This document shows, one piece after another, positions 11,499 to 22,894 of a stretch of DNA of 64,000 nucleotides (position 1 is the first letter of the stretch; every line of letters begins with the position of its first letter). This stretch comes from Trichoplax adhaerens (lineage: Eukaryota; Placozoa; Uniplacotomia; Trichoplacea; Trichoplacidae). The notes under the pieces were generated by a model, which worked only from the letters and a program-made list of their open reading frames with translations, did not search any database and was not told the DNA's origin. The stretch lies in NCBI RefSeq assembly GCF_000150275.1, contig NW_002060952.1:1168452-1232451 (forward strand), written 5' to 3'. Position numbers and translations under genes: made by a program.

Positions 11499-12481
11499 AT
11501 GAATACTAGCAGTTTTTCATTTTCGAATATAACTAGTAAACCCCAAGTAGCCATTGCTATATCTAAACTTCCCATCGGAATCGTAGGTATTATTATGAAC
11601 TTATTAGTTTATCGATTTCTGATTTAATGATATCTTGCTCTATAATTTTTAATTTATTCATTGATATCTTGGACAACCAATTGCTTTCTTCAATTAGTGC
11701 TATCGTTATCTGTAAGTTTAACTGTTTCTCTGGTTTTATATCGATAAGTGCTGCTGCTTTAACATTAATATTTATTAGTGTGAAACCTTATCAAGCGATC
11801 GCTAGTATGCACATCCAAGAATTAAAGTTATCATCTATACGTAAGCTTATTCTTATTATCTGGATTTTATCGGCAGTAGGAGCTGTAATCTCGACAGTTT
11901 TCTCAGACATTATGCTGAAAACTCATTTTGATTGTACGATAGCCGTTATTGATAGCCTACTACTTGTTATCATTTGTTCAATTTTACTTTCCTTACTTCC
12001 AGCGATAGCCATGTTTACCATTTATTTCGTCATTATCTATAAACTTCTGAAAACCTTTAATAGTAAGAAATTAAAAATTAACTCGATCGCCCAAGGAAGA
12101 CAAACAACTTTACGACGTTATATCCTTCCTGTAGTGAGTATTGCGATATTCTCAGCAGTATCAGCAATTCCTTTCTTTTCATTAAATGACTTTTATTTAA
12201 TCGGTAATCATGTGAGTCCTAATCTTAAGGGTTTGTTTTTTGCACAAATAGGAACATTTAATTCAATCAGCTGCCTACTTTTCATCATGAGTCCAGTAAT
12301 TAACCCTCTCTTATATAACTTTGCTAGCAGTGAATTTCGAAAAACCTTATCTTCAATGCTTAGGTGTAATTACTATAGTCAGATACATACCAATATCAGT
12401 AATACTATTTCCATGAAATTCGGAGTTTATAAATTTATATCGAATAAAGTGCCAATTCAAACAGTTTTCACAACATGCTAA
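11499..12481 (+). pseudogene. Class A GPCR pseudogene, group 2 (61-bp frameshifting deletion)
   Basis: Sister of the 7.4 and 20.2 kb receptors. It starts at the conserved ATG and reads about 37 normal residues into TM1. A 61-bp deletion relative to the 7.4 kb gene then shifts the frame to a stop at 11625-11627. The rest of the receptor (TM2 to tail) is open in another frame from 11627. The deletion lies between two copies of TTAGTTT in the parent, one of which remains at 11604-11610, as expected for slippage or microhomology joining. The ERY motif is also degraded to KPY, while NPLLY is kept. The TM1/TM2 loop is lost. A product starting at 11627 would lack TM1 and is unlikely to be a working receptor. 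The rest of the frame is still open, so inactivation is recent. Confidence 0.9.
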
Positions 12482-13345
12482 ACTAAAAAATTGGCAGTAG
12501 AAAAGAAGAACTTTAATGCTAAATTTATAGCAGTAACTTTATCTTGCGAAAGAGATTCTATACCAAGTCGATAAGTGAACAATTAATGGACGATAAGATA
12601 ATTATGAATATAGAAGATATAATGTATTAACCAGCTCCATTAGCACATGGAAGAATTTAGTGGTACCAATTAATAGGATGTCTAAAAATCTATTTCAAAA
12701 GATTACATATTATGAGGGCACCCTTTGGCGTAACAAGCAACTACCACCTTCATAAAAATGCTACAGAGTAATTAAGTTTCTGTTCACAACGCCTTGAAAC
12801 TACTTCTGATACGAATGTTCGTGAAAGTGTTATTTCCATGCTAAGTATTCTGGCTTTATCAAACTTAAGATAGGCTGCTTTTATTATCAATCGATTTAAA
12901 ATATGTCTTCAATGCCGAAATTGCAGTGCAAAAATATGACGATAGGAGGATTGCAATAAGATATTGATAATAGCTATCAGCCAAAGTTTTGTAGATTCCT
13001 TCTTGTTCACTACGAAATCCGAAGCCAGCCCAGCTTGCTCAATCTGACTCTAATCTGAAATCCAAAAATATAATTTTGTAAAATCATATTCCAGCTCTAA
13101 AAGCCTAAAACTCAATATTTTAAAATTATAATTAGCTACCGTTGTTGATCTGGCTACGATATGGAATCCATTCCATGCCTAGTAATTCTGTATTTGTTTA
13201 ACTTAAAATAGGTCACTTCATTCTTCATCGATTAATTTAATGTCTTTAATACCGACTGTGCGATGCAAGTATAATAGCAGAAGGGCTTCTATGCTAACTA
13301 TAAGATTTCGATAATAACTAGTAACAACAACAACTACTAATGTTG
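12482..13345 (+). repeat. Duplicated 3' flank of the 11.5 kb pseudogene
   Basis: Matches the 3' flank of the 7.4 kb gene, including both members of the diverged ~250-bp doublet (12840-12980 and 13190-13330). No coding sequence is seen. Confidence 0.6.
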
Positions 13346-13793
13346 ATCTGACGGTTACAATTAAGTCTAAATATGACAAAAGTAATAATACTGATACTAT
13401 GTATAGATTTTTATTATTAAATGTTTATAATATTCTATATGTTATTAACTAAAATTAATTGTGCCAAGAAAAATCGTGTTCATACATTTCGGACGATTTG
13501 CTATCTTTCGATTAAGCCTATCGGCTGGATCGTAATTAAATTTCTTATTAATGCTGTAGTCGGCGAGTAAGTTTTAATAGTTTCTATTGATGTTGATTAT
13601 GATTAATTGCGACTCAGATCGCCCCTTATCAAAAGAAATAATACTTAATTAATCTAAAGTTTTTGAAATTTTGTTAGCTTTCGAAATAATTTAGACACTA
13701 ACTATGAAGAGAATGATTAATTCTACTTTCACGATAACACAACATGAGTATTTGAGGCCTTTAATTTGCATACTTTGCAGAGCTACTGAAGCT
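13346..13793. other. Intergenic, no gene recognised
   Basis: Short AT-rich spacer between the convergent 11.5 kb pseudogene and the minus-strand 13.8 kb receptor. Confidence 0.4.
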
Positions 13794-14810
13794 TTATCGT
13801 AATAGTATTTTACGAAAGATTGAACATTGACAACAGCATACCAATGAATATAAAACTTTTCGGAACTTACTACTAGCTAAATTATATAAAAGTGGATTAA
13901 TAAGTGGTGTTAAGACATATAATGTAGCTGTAAGAATCCAAAGATGATAATTATTTACAATAAATGGTCTCCTAAAAAGGGGATTATAGTACAGATTAAT
14001 TAAAGTGTAGTAATTTAATAATACATAAGGAATACTAGATGTAGAAGTAAATATTGAAATTAATAAAACAGGAAGAATAGTACGCCGCGTACTTCTTTCT
14101 CTATTAACGATCGGTGATGGAGACGATTCGATGGCGGCCATTTTTTGAGTAAACTTATAAGCCACCATTCCATATACGATTAGCATTACAGCGATTGGAA
14201 GAATACATGTTGCACTAAATAATATGATGCAAATTATTAACAAAGCATAATTGCTTATTCGACCAATAGTGCAATCGTATGGATAGTGAGGATCCAATTT
14301 AGCATGAATAGTAGGAATAATCGCCGATATGGCTGCTATCAACCATATAATTACGATGATTTTACGTACTATTGGCTGTTTAATTTTACGAAGACGAACA
14401 ACCGTAACAGCTTGATAACGTTCAATACTCATAACTAGTAATGTCAAGCAAGCGCCCGGCAGCGATATGACTGCGATAGCTATGTTAATAGTGCAGGGGA
14501 CGCTGGTATTCTGATAGGATGTAAAACCAGTAACGGTAAAATAGTCTAAGATACCATTTAGCACAGTTGCTAATGAAACCAAAAGATCAGAAAGTGATAA
14601 ATTTAAAATCAAATAATTGAATGATTGTCGTAACACCGAGTGAGTGATTATAACTAAGCAAACGAACATGTTTAAGATAAATCCTACCAAGCCAAGGGAT
14701 AAATAAGCGTAGAGTGTCACATTGACACTATCAGCGCTATAGTTAGAGGTTTTGTTGGAAATCATGCTAAGATTATAGAAGTTCGCAGGAGTTGAAATAA
14801 TTTTAGACAT
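13794..14810 (-). CDS. Class A GPCR, group 3, 338 aa (minus strand)
   Basis: Intact seven-helix receptor, the only complete one on the minus strand. The N-terminus of about 33 residues carries four sequons (N13, N19, N23, N30) and no signal peptide. Key residues are N47 (TM1), D75 in LSLSD (TM2), C106 (TM3), ERY at 130-132, W156 and P166 (TM4), C180 in YPYDC of ECL2 and NPLLY at 305-309 (TM7). TM6 ends FTSTSSIP, with Ser where the toggle Trp normally sits. The loop before TM2 reads RQSF instead of the RQPF of its relatives. The tail carries a CCCQC cluster, a strong palmitoylation candidate after helix 8. Its nearest relatives are the degraded copies at 17.7 kb (same strand) and 25.3 kb. The ligand is unknown. 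Confidence 0.94.
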   Translation of the reverse strand: MSKIISTPANFYNLSMISNKTSNYSADSVNVTLYAYLSLGLVGFILNMFVCLVIITHSVLRQSFNYLILNLSLSDLLVSLATVLNGILDYFTVTGFTSYQNTSVPCTINIAIAVISLPGACLTLLVMSIERYQAVTVVRLRKIKQPIVRKIIVIIWLIAAISAIIPTIHAKLDPHYPYDCTIGRISNYALLIICIILFSATCILPIAVMLIVYGMVAYKFTQKMAAIESSPSPIVNRERSTRRTILPVLLISIFTSTSSIPYVLLNYYTLINLYYNPLFRRPFIVNNYHLWILTATLYVLTPLINPLLYNLASSKFRKVLYSLVCCCQCSIFRKILLR

Positions 14811-15526
14811 AAAATTACAAAACTAAAGTAGTAATAATTAACGTATTCACGCTAAATGTTTCAAACTTAAAGATAGAAAGGAATTTATAAAGATAAATAA
14901 ATTACGATTGAAAATAAAATTTTAGTTCATCCACTCCGATATATAAATAATACTGTAGCTCTAGTTGGATTTAAGACGAATGCCGATTGCCAATATTTTG
15001 CTTAGGGCTTGCTTACAATTACTATTATAAGTAGAAAGTGATGGATGTTAAATAGATCTTGTTGTCAAAATCCTAACAAAGATGTAAACAAATGAAATGG
15101 ATTGAGATACAATGCATTTAAAATGCAGTTTAAAATAAATAAGGTCAAAAAAATATGAAAGGCAATCGTAAAATCAATGAAGTTAATAACATTCACTCGG
15201 AAATTTATTCAGTAACTGATTAAATCGGATTGAACATCTGCTTTGCTGAGTCCGAAAAAGTGTCAAGTTATTTTTTATTGTATGTTTGTAAAATTTATTC
15301 TAAAAGAACGCCGGAAAAATTACTTGAGGTAAGCAATATGGAAGTTAATTGTACCATTCTTATGGAATGAAAAGACGAATAGTTACGAAATTCATTCAAT
15401 TTATAGTATTATACTCAACCTATACACGTAAAATCCTAGCGGCGGTGTAATGGTTTGATGTTCTAATTTCGTTTGCCTTCTTATTTTTTGAGAGCTGCAT
15501 ATTAGCGCTTAAAACTTTCGTTCATC
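14811..15526. other. 5' flank of the minus-strand receptor
   Basis: AT-rich DNA between the minus-strand receptor and the solo LTR. It must hold the receptor's promoter, but I cannot point to a specific element. Confidence 0.35.
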
Positions 15527-16224
15527 TGTCACAATTTAAACTCTGCGACATGGAAACGTATTGTAAATATCTATAATTTTCTACTGACTTGAACGCTCTT
15601 TTACTAAACTCTAAACACATAGAGCAAAGTAACGTAAAGACAGGAACTTTAATAACATAGACACATTTACGACTTTTCACAACTAAACTCAACTCAAATA
15701 TTCCCGTTTATCTCGGAACCGTCTAATTTATAAACAACAACAATATTGTTATATCTTACTAGGAGAGACATCTCAAACTGAGATATTTTTTACATAGCTT
15801 TTTATCTTAAAATATTTAAAACCTATTACTCTGTGATAAAACGATCTTCAAAATAATAAATCAAGAACTACAGTTTCTTGCAAATTTCACTTTATTACAG
15901 AAGTTAGGTTCGTCCAACTACCAAGGACTATCTGACTATCTGACAATCTACTTATTACAGCAAAATTCACTATTTATATACTCATATTTAATCTTAATCT
16001 GAGTATGGATGTTGTCTAGTTCAAATATCATTAGCTAGAATTTGAATTATCTTATTAATATCTACACATAGCAATGATCAATATTGAATATGTAATAAAT
16101 TATCGCAAATAATATCCACGTTAAGGCATTACTTATCTTATCTAGCACTACAAATATGAATATTTTAAATATTAGCTATTATTGTACTATTAAATTATCC
16201 TAACGGCAAAGTAACACCGTAACA
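15527..16224 (-). mobile_element. Solo LTR, family 1 copy 2 (698 bp with an insert), TSD TCATC
   Basis: Same ends as copy 1 (TGTCACAA at the left, CCGTAACA at the right on the plus strand), flanked by an exact target duplication TCATC (15522-15526 and 16225-16229). It is 146 bp longer than copy 1. The extra DNA lies at about 15830-15985, between two TACTC-like ends, and resembles the stretch at 42680-42719 next to a family-2 LTR, so it may be a nested short element. No internal retrotransposon genes adjoin it. Confidence 0.87.
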
Positions 16225-16229
16225 TCATC

Positions 16230-17649
16230 TTAGCTTATATCCTGAACTTTACAATAATATGCGATAGGTTGATTGACTATTAAATGAAAAGATAGATCTA
16301 CTTGAAAATAGACCTAGATTTTTAGGTGAACTGTACAACAGTAAAGTGTAGTTAAACAATAAGTGTCACTAAATGTATCAATACCTTGAAAATTTTACTT
16401 AGAAGATCATTTGAAAAACTTGTACCATTTAATACTATTGTTACAACGCTAATTAAGACCTATGTTACGATAAGCATATATTCTAATATCATCAAAATAG
16501 GTATTGATTTATCTCTAAAATTATGCATCGGCAATATAACCTAAAGATAGGAAAAAGGAAAGGTTGTAGTTTTTTTCTACCATGAGCAGAACAGTATGTG
16601 TACATTTTACTTACAAACAATAGAGTACATATATTTTGTCCGTAACCCTAGTGATAAACTATCTATATATAACAATTACTACAACATATAAATTTATACT
16701 TCACGGTGATCTAACACCTTTACAATACCTCTATTTACCTAATTCTGAGCGATATACTGCCAAATATAGTTAAGATTAAGATTGTAAGATTGTAGGAGAA
16801 TAGTTCAGCTTCTATGTTAAATTGCAAGGTAATGTATCTATTTGCAGATGCAATTCTAGTGTGATGTTCGTATCAAGATTCTGAGACATAATTAGTTTAC
16901 GCTAAGTATGTGGGTACGAAGAGATTTATATTGTGACGTTTTAATTAGAAGAGAGAAAAATGAATAGATCGCAATAATAAATTTAGATCTAATCTTGCGA
17001 CTTAATAGGTAAGATAGGATTATATCACTAAAGAAATCACTCTAAGTGATTGTATATGAATCATTGATTTAGCTATAATAATTTAGATAATCCTTAGTAG
17101 TAGTAAGACAAATCCAATTTACGTATAAAAGTTTACGAGAAACCTTAGCTCTGTTTTTGTTATTTTGAAGATATTTATTTATCATATATATACGCTTGGC
17201 AAAGATCTTTCATAATATAGATAGCATTTTCTATCACAATTAGCACACTTTTAAAAATCAAGGGTAATACTTAAATTGAAAAGTATAGTCAGACCGGCTC
17301 AAATTTGAAGAGTTACAAAGTATCGTGCCGGGACTGATCAGAAACCGTTAAAATCATTCAGTACGAATCTATAAGAAAAACATTACTGTCAATCCGATTG
17401 AGAAAAGTTATTCATTAGCGTATAAGTAATATTCGACCTTAATTTATAATTTGAAGACTCTTACAGTTTATGTAAAAGGGCCGTATTACAATACTTTGTT
17501 ACTAGCTAAGTAGTTATTGATTAGTGAATAATGAACACCTTAAAATAGTCTAGATAATGTCATATGGTATTCTTAATGTTTCTTCTTGCTAGGCATGTAG
17601 TAAATATTTTGGTATTAGAATTGTAATATAAAATACAAACTATTACGAA
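16230..17649. other. Intergenic, no gene recognised
   Basis: AT-rich DNA downstream (in gene orientation) of the 17.7 kb pseudogene. No reading frame or repeat relation was recognised. Confidence 0.45.
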
Positions 17650-18480
17650 TTAATTCGCCGTCGAATGAAAGGCGCGAAAAGCTCTAATAATGCAATTGAG
17701 CCGTATATAGATGGAGGATGCCGACTTTACCGGATTACTACTTTTATGAAAGATTGAGCACTGGTAACAGCACACCAACGAGTACAAAACTTTTCGAAAC
17801 TTTCTTCTAGCTAAATTATTTAAGAGTGGATTATTAATTGGCGTTAAAATGTACAATATAGTCGTAAGAGCCAATAGACCATTGCAGTTTCTTGTAAATG
17901 ATTTTCGAAGGTAAGGATGATTGTATTGATTAATTAAAGTGCTGTAATTTATCAATATATGCGGAATACTAGACGCAACAGTAAGTATTAAAATTAATAA
18001 AACTTGAAGAATCGGCTGCCTCATAATTTTTGCTCTATTATATATTGACGATCACTGATGGAGCCGATTGAGTAACAATCACTTAATGAGTTATCTTGTA
18101 AGCTACCATGTAATACACGGTTAACATAATAGAAATAGGAATAATACATGTTATTCCAAATCCTATGATGCAGATTATTAATAAAATATAATTACTTATT
18201 CTACCAGCGCAATTGTTTAGACAGTAGGGATCCAATTTAGCATTAATAGTAGGAATAATAGTAGATGAAGTCGCTATTAACTACATAGTTAAGATAATTT
18301 TACGTACTATTAGAAGTTCAATTTTACGAAGACAAACAGCCGTAACAGCTTGATAGCGTTCAACACTCAACCAGTAATGACAAATATGCACCAAGTAATT
18401 CTATTACTCCAGTAACAACATTCACAACACAAAGAATCTTGACTTTCTGATAACTTACGCCAGTAAGAAGCTAACAAAAA
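17650..18480 (-). pseudogene. Class A GPCR pseudogene, group 3 (TM3 to tail only)
   Basis: Degraded relative of the 13.8 kb receptor on the same strand. In gene order, TM3 with an ERYQAV remnant is recognisable near 18340-18450. TM4 follows, with its conserved Trp codon changed to TAG (CTA at 18281-18283 on the plus strand). TM5 lies near 18120-18200. A still-open stretch encoding TM6, TM7 with N-PLL-N in place of NPLLY, and the tail covers 17650-18024. TM1 and TM2 are absent. Several stops and frameshifts separate the parts. The open 124-codon piece starts within the loop before TM6 and is not an independent gene. Confidence 0.88.
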
Positions 18481-19129
18481 GCGAAAGAATTATTTCTAGG
18501 CCAAAAAAGAATGCTTAGCCTTTGTATGGACTTTTTAAACTTTCAGAGCTTATTTATAAGGTCAAGCTATCGGAGTACATGCAGACCATCAACCTTTGGT
18601 AAGGATTCTCTACCTGAAGGACGGCAACCAGCGTATTATGCAATGGTCGTAATTGATTTGTCAGTTTACTTTTTCAATTGAATATAAATCCGATAATAGT
18701 GACAGTAATGCAAATGCATTTATCTCGGTTCTAACTTCTAAATGTCGATTCCCTGGCTCGGATTTTAATGAGAGAGCTCAAAGGTCAAATCTGTTCTGAT
18801 CACCCTTAATCTCGTATTAAATGTACACTATAACGTATTTAAAACCATAACATAAATTTACACGTATACTAATTTAAAACTAAGAATAACGCAGCTAACA
18901 TTATTTACTAGTATTAATTTACATACCTGCGAAAATATGCAGTAGCTGCGCGTAAATGTATAGAAGTCATAAAAGCAAGTTATTTTACAATAAAGAGAGT
19001 TATCGTTTGGATCTTCGTAAAGTTTGGTACCTGTGCTTGAATGTCATTGGAAGCAATTTATGGGCTTCAAGAGTGATTTTAACGGTATTCTATACTGATT
19101 TTAGTAAAACAAACACCATCTGATTGCAA
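18481..19129. other. Intergenic, no gene recognised
   Basis: Where the 5' half of the 17.7 kb pseudogene should lie, no TM1 or TM2 remnant could be recognised. Confidence 0.4.
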
Positions 19130-20202
19130 CTTATTAATACTTTTTAATTAGCAAGAAGATATTGATATTTTTACGTCATTTAATCCAAATTTAATTCATT
19201 TCAAGAGACATCAAAGTTTTTTAGCAATATAAAATTATAAATTTAGTAATCATTAATTATGTATTGGACTGTCAGAATTACATCTATTTTAGTCTCTTTA
19301 GAAAGAATACCAATAAATGTATTCCAGTTTTCAGAACTTTTTTATCCTTAGAATGATCAAATTTGAACTTTCACCTCAGATCTCATTTAAAATTATTATT
19401 AATTCGGTACTTCTCTATTTGCAACGATGTCGAGATTTTGCATGATTGCAACTCTCCTACCAGGCGTATCTCTGAAGTAGTATAGGGTACTAATGTTGTG
19501 TATTAAAATCTTTCGATGATTTAGTTACTAAATCAAAAGATAAAAGCTATCAAATTTGTTAAAAAAAGAGGAAAATAGTAATAAGACACTGCTATTTTTA
19601 TATTGCGAAATTTCTGTTTGCTTATTACAGATCAAATTTGATCACTATCCTGAACTTTATCGCGCCTTTGTTATGTTATGAACGAAATATTTTAGGCGTA
19701 TTTGTATCCAATGCCATAAATGTATCCTTTAATAATTAAGTATTCAATAGACTTTACTCTTTGCAGCTATTCAAACTATGAAATAAGGCGTGATAATTTA
19801 ATTTTTGATTGATTTGAATATATTCGAATCTAATTGAAAATTACCAAGTGGAGAAAGAATTGCTGCAGTCACGTCGTTTAGTTTATAGATAATGGGTCAT
19901 TTTGCAAAATATAAAACTAAAAAAAATTCCATATCTAAATACTAAAATTTCTTGATTTATTTATTATATTTTTCTGCCGTATAATTGAATTCATTAATAG
20001 AATCCAATTATGTTAAGAATTTTATTTAGGAAAGAGAACAGGTGTACACATATGAAGCTAGTTTTATTTGATAGATACTGGGAGTGAGTAGAATTGCTTT
20101 ACGGTTAGATAGATATCTTAGTACACATTCATTGAAATTCTGTTAGGTAGCCTTTAGCCCACATTTTTAGCCATCTTTGCTTGCAACTGTTCATTAAACA
20201 GT
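19130..20202 (+). repeat. Duplicated 5' flank of the 20.2 kb receptor
   Basis: The part 19130-19560 matches 4880-5300, and 19610-20202 matches 6840-7425 and 10900-11498. It carries the CAGGTGTA block (20039-20046) and the TTTAGCCC block (20153-20171), again 31 nt from the ATG. Confidence 0.75.
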
Positions 20203-21138
20203 ATGAATACTAGCGATTCTATACTTTCGAATATAACTAGCAAAACAAAAGTAGCCATTGCCGTATCTAAACTTACTGTCGGTATCATAGGTATTATTAT
20301 GAACTTATTAGTTTGCTTTATCATCGGAACTCATCAAAATTTACGTCAACCCTTTAATCATTTACTTGTTAGTTTGTCAATATCTGATTTAACGATATCT
20401 TTCTCTGTAATCTTTAACTTATTCATTAATGTCCTGGACAATCAATTTCCCTTATCAAACTGTGCCGTCGTTATTTGTAGATTTGATAACTTCTCAAGCT
20501 TCACGTCGACGAGTGCTGCTGCTTTAACGTTAATGTTTATTAGTATAGAACGTTATCACGCGATCGCTGGTATGCACATCCAAAAATTAAAATTATCATC
20601 TACACGCAAGCTTATTCTTATCATTTGGATCTTATCCGCAACAGGAGCTATTATACCTACAATTTACACAGACGTTAAATTGAAAACTTATGATTGTACG
20701 ATGCTTGCTATTGATAACCTGACACTTGTTATCGTTTGTTTTATTTTACTTTCTTTACTTTGTATACTTCCAACGGTAACCATGCTTATCATTTATTTCG
20801 TCATAATTAACAAACTACTGAAAACCTATAATAGCAAGAAATTAGAAATTAACTCGATCACTATAAAAAGGCAAAAAACTTTACGTCATAATATTCTTCC
20901 TGTACTGGGTATTTCGATTCTCTCAGCAGCAACAGCGATTCCTTATCTATCACTGAATGGCTTTTATTTAATCGGTAGTTATGCGAATCCAAATTTTAAG
21001 CGTTTGTTTTATGCCGAGACAGAAAAATTCGATTTAATCAGCAGCCTATTTTTCGTTATAAGTCCAGTAATTAACCCTCTCTTATACAACTTAGCTTCCT
21101 ATGAATTTCGAAAAACCTTGTATTCAATGCTTAAGTAA
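20203..21138 (+). CDS. Class A GPCR, group 2, 311 aa, short tail
   Basis: Intact seven-helix receptor closely related to the 7.4 kb gene, with the same numbering: sequons at N2 and N10, N34 (TM1), D62 (TM2), C92 (TM3), ERY at 116-118, a Cys in the ECL2 motif YDC, and NPLLY at 291-295. TM6 ends LSAATAIP, with Ala in place of the toggle Trp. The open frame stops soon after helix 8. The codon that is TGT (Cys) in the 7.4 kb gene is TAA here, removing the putative palmitoylation Cys and about 12 tail residues, so this is a shortened tail rather than a broken core. An extra Cys (C87) lies just before TM3. The ligand is unknown. Confidence 0.93.
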   Translation: MNTSDSILSNITSKTKVAIAVSKLTVGIIGIIMNLLVCFIIGTHQNLRQPFNHLLVSLSISDLTISFSVIFNLFINVLDNQFPLSNCAVVICRFDNFSSFTSTSAAALTLMFISIERYHAIAGMHIQKLKLSSTRKLILIIWILSATGAIIPTIYTDVKLKTYDCTMLAIDNLTLVIVCFILLSLLCILPTVTMLIIYFVIINKLLKTYNSKKLEINSITIKRQKTLRHNILPVLGISILSAATAIPYLSLNGFYLIGSYANPNFKRLFYAETEKFDLISSLFFVISPVINPLLYNLASYEFRKTLYSMLK

Positions 21139-22010
21139 AATCACCGTAGTCGAACACATACCGGTATGAGCAATACTATTCCCATGAAATTCCGAGTTCA
21201 TAAATGTATATCGAATAAAGCCACAACTCAAAGAGTTTTCCTTATAGGATAAAATAAGAATTTGGCAGCAGAAAAAGAGCTCTATGACTAAAATTATTCC
21301 AGAAATTATATCTTGCGAAGAGATCGATACCAGGTCAATCAATAAAAAATTAAAGAACGATATGATGATTATAAATACAAAAGTAATGATGTATTAACCA
21401 GCTCCATTGGCACATGGTAAAATTTAGCCGTACCGATATATAAATGCCTTAGCATATATTTTAAAAGAGCGTATGTTGCAAAGGTACCTTCGGCATAACA
21501 AACTACAAACTTCGTAAAAGAATACGATAGAACAAATCAAGTTTCTATTTTACAAGGCCGCACAAACACTTCTGAAACGAATATTCGTTAGATTGTTAAT
21601 TTCATAGTTATAAGAGGGTCAATTACTAGAAAATTAGCGTACAGTAGGTACTATGGCTATTCTTCTCACAATTTTTCAAACAGTGAACGCATCCAAATCT
21701 ATGTAATTACCTTTATTTACCGTTCTTCTACTTCTCAAGAACAATTACAATTCTCTAACCACTAGTTCCGGAATCTCACTCGACTGAACTAAAATCTATA
21801 GTCCTAGCAATAGTTCACCGTTTATATTTATGATAACATTTATTGCGATGCAACTATAACAACAGGAGGACTCCTATGTTAACAACAAGGTATTGATAAT
21901 AGCAACTAATATTGATCTGGCGCTGGTCTAGAATTATGTGGCAATGAATATGATCTAAGCTTAAAAATTTTAAAATATTAGTCTATGATAATTTTGATTT
22001 AAAAGTGCAC
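21139..22010 (+). repeat. Duplicated 3' flank of the 20.2 kb receptor
   Basis: The stretch 21170-21450 matches 12400-12670 and 8480-8680, and 21830-22010 matches one half of the ~250-bp doublet. A minus-strand reading frame overlapping the 3' end of the receptor is a shadow. Confidence 0.6.
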
Positions 22011-22890
22011 TTTATTATTACCTTGTAGTGCCGTGACTTTAGTACTTGAGTTAAGTTCTTAATTAAGTATAGAATTACTAATATGCACTACCGTAGGCTA
22101 TAATACTTTCGTAATTTAATGCGATTAGTTGTTCATGCCCCGGCAAAATATGCCAATTCAATGCCCATCCTTGGCACGTGGAAGCGTGATAATGTTACTA
22201 CTATTACTAAATAGGTCATACGCTAGTATTTATAAGCGTATGCAACGAGTGGATCGAGAATTCTCCTTGTTCACAGTTTGTTGTAAATACAGATACGGTT
22301 AGTTTTAATTGTAATAAAGCTTAATTCGGATTTTAAATCCAGTTAGACCGATTTATTGTGAATCCTTAAAAATTGACCTACCACCAACCTTTATTCCATG
22401 AATGTCAGTGATAATTATTTTTTGGTGAGCTGATAGATAGCATGTATAAATAATTAGGAAATAGAAGCTGTGCAACCCATTTAAAATATATTGGAAAATT
22501 AATAACGAAAAAATCACTTCATAGTATTAAATACTGCGGCCATACGGTCTATTACTATTATTTACTACCAAGTAAGTAGCAGTGTTACCGTGTTTATTAA
22601 AAAATCCGTGATTTTACAAAATGCCTAATTAGCATCAGAGTGTAGCGCATAAAAATAGTTTATTACTTAAATTTTACTGTTTAATTAATATAACAGTAAT
22701 AAAACTCCAAATTACCTAAATACGCACAGCTAGCTTGACAGCAATTGACGCTGCTCCTCTCTAAGAGAGTCAACCCTTATCCATTTCCATAAGGCCTGTT
22801 GACAAACATTTTGTTAAATTCTTCTTAGTCAATTCAAGTAAAAACTTAACTTAACCTATCATATAGTATTCCTTATGCTACTTAATATTT
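22011..22890. other. Intergenic, no gene recognised
   Basis: AT-rich DNA with no recognisable reading frame. Confidence 0.4.
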
Positions 22891-22894
22891 AATA

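Noticed and set aside
21124-21342. Minus-strand frame at the 3' end of the 20.2 kb receptor
   Set aside because: Overlaps the receptor tail and its duplicated 3' flank; no family motif.
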